The translations under genes and the position numbers were made by a program. Under the pieces are notes generated by a model. That model searched no databases. It saw only the letters and a list, made by a program, of their open reading frames with translations, and was not told where the DNA came from. Shown one piece after another: positions 33,931-42,233 of a stretch of DNA of 64,000 nucleotides (position 1 is the stretch's first letter; every line of letters begins with the position of its first letter). The stretch comes from Bacillus sp. S3 (lineage in GTDB: Bacteria; Bacillota; Bacilli; Bacillales; Cytobacillaceae): NCBI RefSeq assembly GCF_005154805.1, contig NZ_CP039727.1, positions 4,709,501 to 4,773,500 on the forward strand. The letters are read 5' to 3'.

Positions 33931-34878
33931 TCAATTTAAATTAACGCTATTATTATTTGCCTGTAAAAATGCCTCAACTTCTTCCGTATCAGGGATAGAG
34001 CTTTGGGCTCCATTACGGGAGACGCAAATGGCTGCAGCTGCCTGGGCAAATTGAATACCCGTTTCCAGTGGATATCCCTGACATAGTTTGATTGCTAATG
34101 ACGCATTAAAAGTGTCCCCAGCTCCAGTAGAGTCAACTGCATCCACTTTAAACGGGGGATACATTTTACCCACTGCGCCATCGTATACATAAGCCCCCCT
34201 GCTTCCCATTTTTAAAATAACAAACGTTGGAGTGACTCTCTCATAAAGCTGCTGAGCTGCTTGAAGTGCTTGTTCTTCACTATCAATCGAAATCCCTGTT
34301 AAGGCTTCCGTTTCTGCCTCATTTGGTGAAATGATATAAATCCCTTTTAAGCGATCCAACGGGATATTCATCGCAGGACCCGCATCTAGGAAAACCGGAA
34401 TATTATTCTCTTTAGCCATTTCATACGTTCGATAAACGGTTTCTAACGGCATTTCTAATTGCATTAACACCATATCATAGTCATTTGCAGCGATTGCTTT
34501 CATCACATCATCTGCATGCAAATGGTTATTGGCCCCAAGCACCGTTAACGAAAAGTATTTGCCTTCGTCATCCACCATAATCGGTGCAATTCCCGTTTGC
34601 GACTCTTGATCCGTGACAACAAACGTTGTATCGATCCCAACTCTATTTAATTCCGTTTGAATCGTATGCCCATTGTGATCATCACCAATTCTGCCCACCA
34701 TGCTTACGTTTGCACCTTGCAATGCCGCGGCATAGGCTTGATTCGCGCCCTTACCGCCTGTTGCGTAGTTATAACGGCTGCACGCAATGGATTCCCCAAA
34801 CTTGGGTATTTTCGGAACACCATAAACGATCAAGTCCATGTTGATACTTCCGACGACAAGAATGTTCGCTTGTTTCAT
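33931..34878 (-). CDS. rbsK: Ribokinase (PfkB family)
   Basis: About 315 residues. The opening NILVVGSINMDLIV, the GGKGANQAYAAALQGA motif, SPNEAETEALTG and the catalytic VDSTGAGDTFNASLAIKL (Asp in GAGD) are full PfkB hallmarks of ribokinase. It phosphorylates D-ribose or a similar sugar at C5/O5. ATG at 34878, about ten bases after AGGGGT, is preferred over a GTG at 34890. It directly follows the permease genes. Confidence 0.87.
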   Translation of the reverse strand: MKQANILVVGSINMDLIVYGVPKIPKFGESIACSRYNYATGGKGANQAYAAALQGANVSMVGRIGDDHNGHTIQTELNRVGIDTTFVVTDQESQTGIAPIMVDDEGKYFSLTVLGANNHLHADDVMKAIAANDYDMVLMQLEMPLETVYRTYEMAKENNIPVFLDAGPAMNIPLDRLKGIYIISPNEAETEALTGISIDSEEQALQAAQQLYERVTPTFVILKMGSRGAYVYDGAVGKMYPPFKVDAVDSTGAGDTFNASLAIKLCQGYPLETGIQFAQAAAAICVSRNGAQSSIPDTEEVEAFLQANNNSVNLN

Positions 34879-34894
34879 ACCGGTCAACACACCC

Positions 34895-35944
34895 CTATTG
34901 ACTCATTCTGATTAACTTTGCTTCTTTCTTCTTATCCAACACAAAGTTGACAATTAAAATAGCAATCAGCGCAATACCAAAAATCATATCTCGATAGAAA
35001 TTGCTGATTTGCGGGAACATATTTAAATAGGAAGAAATCAGTTGGACAATGACGGTAGCTAGAAAAATACCGTATATCTTTCCTTTCCCACCGTCGGGAT
35101 TCACGCCGCCTAACACGGCAATCAAAATCGTCAACATGACAAAACTAGATCCGAAGTCTGCCTTTGCCGAATTGATTCTTGCCAAACTTAATAATCCAGC
35201 AGTTGCTCCTAATACCCCTGACAGCATATACGCTTTCACGATAATGTTATGATTCTTGATTCCAGCAAACTTAGCTGCTTTGCTATTGGTTCCTAGTAAA
35301 TAAACGCGCGTTCCGAATTTTGTTTTGGCGATCACATAAGCCACAACTATGACAGCTAAAATATAAATAACAAAGGATAGAGGGAAGATTCCAAATATGA
35401 TTGTCGACCCTAACAGAGTAAATGGTCTTGGCAAGCCGCTGACAATCCCTCCTTTAGTAATAACAATCGCAATCCCCATATATAATTGCATCGTTCCCAA
35501 TGTCGCTAACATCGCCGGTATACGAAGACGGGCGATTAAGAATCCATTAAATGCACCGCATAGAATGCCCGTTAGGATGCCCAGCAAAATTGCCAGTGTG
35601 ATAAACAGAACCTGTTCTGGCCCTGTTGCCATCAATGCGAACTTTTGCATAAACATTCCCGATATGATGGCACTGAGATTCGCGATATAAACAACAGATA
35701 AATCAATTCCTCCGGCAATCATCGCAATACTTACACCGATGGCCATCAACCCATATTCAACCAGCTGTTTTTCCATTGACAGGAAGTTAGCTAAAGAGAG
35801 AAAACTGGCAGGTTTCGTTACACTAGCAAGGACAAAAATAGCAAGCATAATCGTTACTAATCTCAAAATATTTCCATCCAAACCATTAAGCTTAAATGGT
35901 ACTCTTTTTTTCAGATAAGGTGTCCTGTTTAATTCACTGTTCAT
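34895..35944 (-). CDS. Sugar ABC transporter permease 1 (RbsC/AlsC-like)
   Basis: A 349-residue BPD_transp_2 permease with eight to ten helices. The family's G-rich motif is MAIGVSIAMIAGGIDLSVVYIANLSAIISG, and the ATPase-contact loop is YLLGTNSKAAKFAGI. It starts one base after permease 2. Two permeases in one system imply a heterodimer, as in some autoinducer-2 and rhamnose/ribose-like importers. Confidence 0.88.
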   Translation of the reverse strand: MNSELNRTPYLKKRVPFKLNGLDGNILRLVTIMLAIFVLASVTKPASFLSLANFLSMEKQLVEYGLMAIGVSIAMIAGGIDLSVVYIANLSAIISGMFMQKFALMATGPEQVLFITLAILLGILTGILCGAFNGFLIARLRIPAMLATLGTMQLYMGIAIVITKGGIVSGLPRPFTLLGSTIIFGIFPLSFVIYILAVIVVAYVIAKTKFGTRVYLLGTNSKAAKFAGIKNHNIIVKAYMLSGVLGATAGLLSLARINSAKADFGSSFVMLTILIAVLGGVNPDGGKGKIYGIFLATVIVQLISSYLNMFPQISNFYRDMIFGIALIAILIVNFVLDKKKEAKLIRMSQ

Positions 35945-35945
35945 G

Positions 35946-36983
35946 TTAAGCTACCTCCATCTTCTTCCGCCTTGTTCCTTTGAAACCCTTCAGGTTATAG
36001 ACCTGAATGACTGAAATAGCTGTACCGATAATAATAATGGCGCCGATGATAAATTTTTGCCAATAAATAGGTACACCAATGAGAATTAAACTATTCGTTA
36101 CAATCGTCAGCAATAAAGTTCCTAACACACAACCGGTCAGTGTTCCTACCCCACCCATTAATCGGGTACCGCCAAGGATTACCGCTGCAATAACGATCAT
36201 TTCTTTCCCAGCAAACTCAGTAGGTAAAAAATAGGTAGATTCAACGGAGTAGCAGACACCTGCAATCGCTGCGAGCCCGCCGCTAATCGTAAACACACCG
36301 AAACGGGTCCGCTTCACATTAAATCCGGCCCTTTCCGCAGACGTTGCATCCCCACCCACGGCAAATACACCGCGTCCAGCCATCGTAAAGTTTAGAATGA
36401 GATACGTAATCAGGTACAATCCAACAGCAATAAGAAACGTTACCGGCAGGGAGGATCCTAAACCCGTTTTTGCATTTGTAACGGTGATGAGCGATTGTTG
36501 TCCGAATTCAGTCATCGAGCTTGGCAGTTTAATCCGTCCCGCTTCAAAAACGCCTAATAATATGCCGCTAAAAATGGATGTGGTCCCTAAGGTAACAATC
36601 AAACTTGGAAAATTATATTTTGCGATAATAAATCCGTTAATGGCACCCATCAATAAGCCAAAAAAGATGGCTACCAGGAATACCACAACGATTGGACCGC
36701 TATAACCCGTTTGGAACACAAACTCAGTGGCTAAGTATCCACTCAGGGCAGCAATTAAAGGAAAGGAGACGTCCGGACCCGTGCTAATAAAGCCCAGATA
36801 GGCACAAATTGCATAAATTAATGGAACGGTCATGGAACGCAAGAGATCGACGATATTATTATTTGAAAAGAAAAGGCCCGATTTAGCTTGGATCATCATG
36901 CTCAGCAAAATAATTATGAGGAAAACATAGAATTCAGGTCTTGTTGCAGTCTTTTTCAGGTTCTTGCTGGAAAACATACTCAT
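35946..36983 (-). CDS. Sugar ABC transporter permease 2 (RbsC-like)
   Basis: A 345-residue permease with the matching motifs ICAYLGFISTGPDVSFPLIAALSG and FAVGGDATSAERAGFN. The glycine pair in the ligand-channel motif is weaker than in permease 1. It starts at ATG after AGGGGTGTG, 19 bp after the ATPase. It is predicted to form the channel together with permease 1. Confidence 0.88.
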   Translation of the reverse strand: MSMFSSKNLKKTATRPEFYVFLIIILLSMMIQAKSGLFFSNNNIVDLLRSMTVPLIYAICAYLGFISTGPDVSFPLIAALSGYLATEFVFQTGYSGPIVVVFLVAIFFGLLMGAINGFIIAKYNFPSLIVTLGTTSIFSGILLGVFEAGRIKLPSSMTEFGQQSLITVTNAKTGLGSSLPVTFLIAVGLYLITYLILNFTMAGRGVFAVGGDATSAERAGFNVKRTRFGVFTISGGLAAIAGVCYSVESTYFLPTEFAGKEMIVIAAVILGGTRLMGGVGTLTGCVLGTLLLTIVTNSLILIGVPIYWQKFIIGAIIIIGTAISVIQVYNLKGFKGTRRKKMEVA

Positions 36984-37002
36984 GATTCACACCCCTTGTT
37001 CA

Positions 37003-38481
37003 CTAAATATATGCAGATAGTACATCAGCATTTAATTCTTCACCGGCAATTTCACCTGTTATGGTTCCATTTTGCATCGCAATGACGCGGTCACACGTCG
37101 TAAGAATTTCAGATATATCATCAGATGCGACGATAATTCCCATTCCTTCATTGGCTAATTTACGTAACAATTTATGTATGTCATACTTAGCCCCGATATC
37201 GACGCCTACCGTGGGACCATTCAAGATCAATACTTTAGGGCCGACAGCAATCCAGCGCGCTAACACCACTTTCTGCTGGTTTCCGCCTGATAAGGTGGAG
37301 ACTGGAAACTCATCATTTTTGGTTGCGACGCCAAGATCCTTTACCCCTTTCTTTGACTCTTCATTAAATGCTTGGCGATTAATTACACCAAGAGAATTTG
37401 ATAGATTCTCTAATTTGGTAACGGTAATATTTTGCTTGATGGATTGTGGTAAAAAAAGCCCTTCTGTTAATCGATCTTCCGGAACTAATGCAATCCCAAG
37501 CTCCTGGGCTTTGGATGGATTCGGGATATCTACCAGTTTATTTTCGACTAAAAGCTCCCCTTCATATGGCCGTTGTAATCCAAATAAAGCCAATGTTAAT
37601 TCCGTCCTTCCCGAACCAAGCTGTCCAGTAATTCCTAGAATTTCACCCTTCCGTAATTGGAAACTAACATTCTCAAAACCTTGGGAAGAAAGATTCTTCG
37701 CTTCCAGTACCCTTTCTCCCAAACTAGTACTTTTACTCAATCCCTCTCCATCAAAATGACGGCCCGTCATATGATAACTAAATTTCTCTTCATCCATCTC
37801 AGTAACAGGACAAGAGATCACATTTTCACCACTTCTTAAAATCGTTACACTGTCACAAATCTCAAAAACCTCATCTAATTTGTGTGAAACAAAGAGAATC
37901 GTGACTCCCTCTTTTTTGAGCCTGTCGATGATTGCAAACAATCGTTTGACTTCCTTCTTTGTTAAGGCGGTGGTCGGTTCGTCCATAATAATGAGTTTTG
38001 AATCATCCAGCAGTGCTCTAGAGATGGCGATTAATTGTTTGTCAGCAACCGGAAGGGTTTCGACTAACGCATCTAAATCAACGTCAAAGTTAATTTTACT
38101 GACCGCTTCCTCAGCAATCCGCCTAAACTCTTTCCGATTCACAAATTTCTTTTTCCTTGCTAAAACCTGATTAAAAGCTAAGTTTTCGACAACGGAAAGG
38201 TTCGGAAATACAGAGAAATCTTGATAAATAATTTGAATGCCCTGCTTGATGGCCTCAGCCGGGGTCATATTGGTAAATACGTTTCCATTTATTTCGATTT
38301 CACCTGCATCTGGCTGGTGAACACCTGAAATCACTTTAATAATAGTAGATTTACCGCAGCCATTTTCTCCAGCTAGGCAGTGTACTTCACCTTTCTTTAT
38401 ATGTAGGTCAACACCTTTTAAAGCATGAACTCCTCCAAAGGATTTTTGAATGCCTTTTAAAGAAATGATATTTTCTGCCAT
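37003..38481 (-). CDS. Sugar ABC transporter ATPase (RbsA/AlsA type, dual domain)
   Basis: 492 residues with two ABC domains. The first has GENGCGKSTIIKVISG and LPVADKQLIAISRALLDDSKLIIMDEPTTAL. The second has GQLGSGRTELTLALFG, a degenerate Walker A as is normal for this family, and LSGGNQQKVVLARWIAVGPKVLILNGPTVGVD. NGP replaces the usual NEP/DEP in the second Walker B, so that Glu is lost. The ATG at 38481 follows AAGGAGGGG; the longer frame to 38517 contains that site. Confidence 0.9.
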   Translation of the reverse strand: MAENIISLKGIQKSFGGVHALKGVDLHIKKGEVHCLAGENGCGKSTIIKVISGVHQPDAGEIEINGNVFTNMTPAEAIKQGIQIIYQDFSVFPNLSVVENLAFNQVLARKKKFVNRKEFRRIAEEAVSKINFDVDLDALVETLPVADKQLIAISRALLDDSKLIIMDEPTTALTKKEVKRLFAIIDRLKKEGVTILFVSHKLDEVFEICDSVTILRSGENVISCPVTEMDEEKFSYHMTGRHFDGEGLSKSTSLGERVLEAKNLSSQGFENVSFQLRKGEILGITGQLGSGRTELTLALFGLQRPYEGELLVENKLVDIPNPSKAQELGIALVPEDRLTEGLFLPQSIKQNITVTKLENLSNSLGVINRQAFNEESKKGVKDLGVATKNDEFPVSTLSGGNQQKVVLARWIAVGPKVLILNGPTVGVDIGAKYDIHKLLRKLANEGMGIIVASDDISEILTTCDRVIAMQNGTITGEIAGEELNADVLSAYI

Positions 38482-38523
38482 ATTACCCCTCCTTAAGCGT
38501 AGAATGTCTAGAAGCAACTTTTT

Positions 38524-38588
38524 CTATAAAGAAATACCGTATCCACCTGCTTAAAATAAATAACAAAGGGTACGGCACTTCTTTATAG
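38524..38588 (-). promoter_or_regulatory. Intercistronic hairpin after the sugar-binding protein gene
   Basis: CTATAAAGAA pairs with TTCTTTATAG, and inside them CCGTA pairs with TACGG. It sits between the binding-protein stop and the ATPase start and likely raises binding-protein mRNA relative to the rest. Confidence 0.6.
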
Positions 38589-38621
38589 CTCATTATTTAC
38601 ATTGTTTCATGGCCTGTTTTT

Positions 38622-39707
38622 TTAGAAATCGTATTGATCAATATTTTCTTTCGTAATTTCGAGTGGTGCATTTCCAATAAGGGTGTTATTCGCGCCTTTC
38701 ACGATTTTTACACTTTCATACCCTTTCACACCTAGATCCGCGCCTTCTGCAACTTCTTCACCTGCCAAAATCTTGGCAGCAACGGAAACCATTGCATAAC
38801 CAGCATCTGCCGGATCCCATAGTAATAGTTTATTAATCGTTCCGGCCTTTACATAATTAGAGAATTCATTAGGTGTTCCTACACCGACAATGCTAACTTT
38901 TCCGGATAAACCTAACTCCTCGACCGCATTCGCGATCCCTGGACTGTCAGTCGATGCTACTCCTGTAAAGCCTTTCAAATCAGGGTTCGCTTTTAAGATT
39001 TGTTTTGCTTTTTCATACGCTACATCGACACTTTCCTCTGATTCCGCACTTGGAACTTCACCCTTATTAATCAGTTCCATGTCCTTATAGGCTTCTTCTT
39101 GACGGGCTTTTTGAGCGTTTGCATACTCCATATGTGTGGTACTTGTTGTATAACCTACCATTACGGCATATTTCCCTTTCTTACCCATCGCTTCTGCAAG
39201 GGAGTCCATAATCTTTGCACCAAAATCTTCGGATGTAAATGCCTCAACATCGAATAGTGTATTCTTTTGGTTAGAAGCTTCATGTGTAACAACAACGATC
39301 CCCTTTGATAAAGCATTTTCTAAAGAGGCTTCAATGGCACCTGGATCAATCGGTACAACGGCAAGGGCATCTACACCTTGGGCAATCAGGTCATCAATGA
39401 CTTGTACTTGGGAAGCAGCATCCGCATTAGCAGGCCCTTTTTGAATGACCTTAATATTCATATCCTTCCCGTACTTATCTACGCCAACCTTCATTCGTTT
39501 AAACCATGCTGCAGTGTTGTCTTTTGTCACAACACCAATGGTCCATTCGGATTTGTCTTTATCTGATTTGTAGTTAGCTGGATCTAATAGATCTCCATTC
39601 CCACTTGCTGTTGAACCTTTTCCTGTTCCGCTTGTTTCTTCATTGGAACATGCTGCCATGGCGAACATCATGACCACCATTAGAATGATTGACAAAAACT
39701 TTTTCAT
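38622..39707 (-). CDS. Sugar-binding lipoprotein (RbsB/XylF-like)
   Basis: A 361-residue Peripla_BP_4 protein. The signal is MKKFLSIILMVVMMFAMAACSN, with Cys20 lipidated. It has IGVVTKDNTAAWFKRMKVGVDKYGKDMNIKVIQKGP, the hinge region VDALAVVPIDPGAIE and TGVASTDSPGIANA. It delivers the substrate to the two permeases. Its ligand is unknown; pentoses, allose or a related sugar are plausible. It lies 72 bp after hxlB. The sensor-associated binding protein at 44023 has the same fold and a similar ending (NIDQYDF/NVDQYDF). Confidence 0.9.
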   Translation of the reverse strand: MKKFLSIILMVVMMFAMAACSNEETSGTGKGSTASGNGDLLDPANYKSDKDKSEWTIGVVTKDNTAAWFKRMKVGVDKYGKDMNIKVIQKGPANADAASQVQVIDDLIAQGVDALAVVPIDPGAIEASLENALSKGIVVVTHEASNQKNTLFDVEAFTSEDFGAKIMDSLAEAMGKKGKYAVMVGYTTSTTHMEYANAQKARQEEAYKDMELINKGEVPSAESEESVDVAYEKAKQILKANPDLKGFTGVASTDSPGIANAVEELGLSGKVSIVGVGTPNEFSNYVKAGTINKLLLWDPADAGYAMVSVAAKILAGEEVAEGADLGVKGYESVKIVKGANNTLIGNAPLEITKENIDQYDF

Positions 39708-39779
39708 TTGAACCCCTCCTGCTTTTATTTTTATATAATTTCAGCTGCGATGTCTTTCATCGCAACTGCCCATAAGGCC

Positions 39780-40337
39780 TCACTCAAGATTGGCATGATT
39801 TTGAAACATTTGATGGGCATCTTTTGTTTTTACAGCCATAAGTTCCATAATAAGTCCATCCAAACAAATCAATAACGATTGTTCGAATAGGGCACCCATT
39901 GGTTGAATAGATGTAATGTCGCTCGTTTTATCAGACTTTGGGGTTGGAGCCGGTATTTGCAGAGTGATATCTGCCAAATTACCTAAAGTAGAATCTACGA
40001 AACTAGTTAGCGTAATGATATTCAATCCTAATTTCTTTGCTTTATTAGCATAGGTGATTAAACTTCCGGTTTCTCCGGATCCAGTACCTAAAATGAATAA
40101 GTCACCAGATCTTGCATTAGGAGTGGTAACGTCTCCAATCACATGAACTTCAAAGCCCATGTGCATCAGCCTCATAGAGAACGCTTTCATCACTAACCCG
40201 GATCGGCCTGCACCGGCTGCAAAAATACGGGGAGCGTTCTGGATAAGTTCAACAACCTCAGTCGCTTTTTCTTCATCTAGTTTGTCAAATACCTCAGATA
40301 ATTCTACTGTTATTGCCTTTAAATTGGATTGAAACAT
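39780..40337 (-). CDS. hxlB: 6-phospho-3-hexuloisomerase
   Basis: Exactly 185 residues, the length of B. subtilis HxlB, when started at ATG 40337 (after AAGGGGGC). The SIS motifs are IFAAGAGRSGLVMKAFSMRLMHMGFEVHVIGDVTTPNARSGDLFILGTGSGETGSL, then QPMGALFEQSLLICLDG and the ending NHANLE. It isomerises arabino-3-hexulose 6-phosphate to fructose 6-phosphate. It is the first gene of the structural operon, far from hxlA, with six genes between. Confidence 0.88.
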   Translation of the reverse strand: MFQSNLKAITVELSEVFDKLDEEKATEVVELIQNAPRIFAAGAGRSGLVMKAFSMRLMHMGFEVHVIGDVTTPNARSGDLFILGTGSGETGSLITYANKAKKLGLNIITLTSFVDSTLGNLADITLQIPAPTPKSDKTSDITSIQPMGALFEQSLLICLDGLIMELMAVKTKDAHQMFQNHANLE

Positions 40338-40375
40338 ATCAGAAGCCCCCTTAGTGACATACAACTTTCATTGTC

Positions 40376-40389
40376 TGTTAGCGTTTTCA
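40376..40389 (-). promoter_or_regulatory. CcpA-binding site (cre)
   Basis: On the leftward strand TGAAAACGCTAACA matches the cre consensus TGWAANCGNTNWCA at every defined position. It lies between the predicted promoter and the hxlB start, about 20-40 bp into the transcript, where CcpA blocks elongation or initiation. The sugar operon should therefore be repressed by glucose. Confidence 0.8.
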
Positions 40390-40419
40390 TCCCATGGAAC
40401 GAAAGTTTTATTGATTCAA

Positions 40420-40448
40420 ATTATAGATGGAATATGTCCTTGTTCCTA
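40420..40448 (-). promoter_or_regulatory. Predicted hxlB-operon promoter
   Basis: A perfect TATAAT on the leftward strand (40420-40425) with a poor -35, TAGGAA (40443-40448), at 17-bp spacing. A weak -35 fits a promoter that needs an activator, and repeats for one lie directly upstream. Confidence 0.6.
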
Positions 40449-40452
40449 GGAG

Positions 40453-40484
40453 GTGATATTCAGATTGGGGGGGTAATATTCGGA
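40453..40484. promoter_or_regulatory. Direct repeats, candidate site for the YesN-type regulator
   Basis: GTGATATTCAGA (40453-40464) and GTAATATTCGGA (40473-40484) match at 10 of 12 bases and are 20 bp apart, two helical turns. The nearer one ends 4 bp from the -35 element. This is the layout expected for an AraC-type activator, and such a regulator is encoded 68 bp away. Confidence 0.55.
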
Positions 40485-40551
40485 AGGTTCAGAAAAAGTG
40501 GCGAACAAAAAAAAGACTCCCATTAGTCGGGAATCTTATTGAAATGATTAT

Positions 40552-42201
40552 TTATACAGATAGGTTGTGGTACTTCTCCCGATATTGTGACGGAGACTGA
40601 CTTGTCCACTGTTTAAACAGCTTGCTGAAATATTTCGTATCTTGATAGCCAACCCGGACAGACACATCATAAATTTTCAGATCCGTTTTTTCGAGCAGTT
40701 CCATCGCCTTTTTTAATCGGGTTTGCGTGACATAATTCAATACCGTTTCACCAGTCTGGGTCTTAAAGTACTCGCATAAATAGGTTGGGTTTAAATACAC
40801 CTGATCCGCCACTTTTTTGATTGTAATACTTTCACTAAGATTTTGATGGATCCATTCCTTTGCCTTAGAAATCGGGTCGGAATGACTAGAGTCCATTTCT
40901 TGCAGCTTATTCACGAGGCTTGTCACCCAATCCTTGATCCCTTCTTTTATTTGCGTTAAATTAGCTGCCTTTTTTGTGAAGTGAATCGCCTTCATCAGTA
41001 AATTAATCTCTTCTCCGAATCCATCGTTTTCCATCCAGCATTTAATAATTCGAATACATAAATATCGGATCGATTCCTGAATTAATAGCGGCGATTTCAA
41101 CGTCTCCAATTCATGGAAAAAGCCGCTTATAGCCTTTATCACTTCCCGTTCGTTTTTTTCACGGACAGCATGAACGGTCTGTTCTGTATATTTGTACACG
41201 GAGGATGGCATCATTAACGTTTTTTCGTTTGAAAGCTGGTTCAAGGTGCTTTGGTGAAAGATTTTATTTCCGCCTTCAATGATGCGAAATTGCATTAATG
41301 ACAGCAATTGGTCCCTCATCGCGGGCAAAAGGGACAGGTCCTCAAATTCATTTCCGTATGCGATGGACACGGTAAATGGAAAGTCCCGTTGAATCGCCTT
41401 TTTTAACTTCAATAGATACTCTTCCACTAAATAGGAGAAAGGAGAACCGTCTCCCTCCGGTTCATCATGTAACAGCAATAACCAAAAACTTACATTCCCT
41501 TTTTTCCAAATCCAATGTTTTACCTCTGGATAACCCAGTCGATCCTCCAGCAGCTCGTTCATCATCTTTTCAACGGCAAGATGCAACTCCCTCACCGCTG
41601 AAGGCGAAACCCCTTTTACTTTTTCCAACATTTGATCAATATCGATATGCATTAATTGGTAATGACCTTTTGGAAACTGGAACGTCCAGTCCATTAACGA
41701 GAAGTCTGTCTCATCATTCCATGTTAATTCACTTAAATGGTGAATTTGTTTGGCATATGTTAGCTGCAATGCCCTTTCTTCGATCTCTTTCCGTCTTTCA
41801 TCTTCTTTTTGTTTATTCCTGATTTTTTCCTTCACTTCATCTAATTGCAATTGAAATTTCCCTCGATCAATTGGTTTTAAAATGTAATCAACTGCCCCTT
41901 CACGGATGGCTTCTTGTAAATACTTAAAGTCATCATAGCCGCTGATAAACATGGTAAAAAAATCATGTGACTCGCCGTTTAATTTTTTGATCAATGTGAT
42001 ACCATCCATAATCGGCATTTGAACATCCGTGATTAATAAATCAATCGCTTCAAATTGATTCACAATCGCTTCATACGCTTCCTGCCCGTCCGAAAATACA
42101 CCGATCACTTCCCACTCTTCCCCATTTGAGAGAACCAGCCTTTCAATCCCCTTCCTAATTCTTGGCTCATCATCTACAATAACAGTTTTAATTCCTCTCA
42201 C
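40552..42201 (-). CDS. Response regulator with AraC-type DNA-binding domain (YesN-like)
   Basis: 549 residues. The receiver domain (about 1-125) has VDDEPRIRKGIE, the phospho-acceptor Asp in LLITDVQMPIMDG and Lys in YILKPID. A long middle region with coiled-coil character follows. The C-terminal pair of AraC HTHs starts near 450: SITIKKVADQVYLNPTYLCEYFKTQTGETVLNYV and YDVSVRVGYQDTKYFSKLFKQWTSQSPSQYR. The start is GTG after AAGGGGGAG. With the adjacent kinase and binding protein it should sense a sugar and activate the operon to the left. Confidence 0.9.
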   Translation of the reverse strand: MRGIKTVIVDDEPRIRKGIERLVLSNGEEWEVIGVFSDGQEAYEAIVNQFEAIDLLITDVQMPIMDGITLIKKLNGESHDFFTMFISGYDDFKYLQEAIREGAVDYILKPIDRGKFQLQLDEVKEKIRNKQKEDERRKEIEERALQLTYAKQIHHLSELTWNDETDFSLMDWTFQFPKGHYQLMHIDIDQMLEKVKGVSPSAVRELHLAVEKMMNELLEDRLGYPEVKHWIWKKGNVSFWLLLLHDEPEGDGSPFSYLVEEYLLKLKKAIQRDFPFTVSIAYGNEFEDLSLLPAMRDQLLSLMQFRIIEGGNKIFHQSTLNQLSNEKTLMMPSSVYKYTEQTVHAVREKNEREVIKAISGFFHELETLKSPLLIQESIRYLCIRIIKCWMENDGFGEEINLLMKAIHFTKKAANLTQIKEGIKDWVTSLVNKLQEMDSSHSDPISKAKEWIHQNLSESITIKKVADQVYLNPTYLCEYFKTQTGETVLNYVTQTRLKKAMELLEKTDLKIYDVSVRVGYQDTKYFSKLFKQWTSQSPSQYREKYHNLSV

Positions 42202-42233
42202 CTGCGCGCTCCCCCTTGCGAAATTAGCGTATA

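Noticed and set aside
37061..37759. Rightward 232-codon open frame
   Set aside because: It is antisense to a well-supported sugar ABC ATPase and has no homologue-like motifs.
41376..41822. Rightward 148-codon open frame
   Set aside because: It lies inside the response-regulator gene in antisense and lacks domain features.
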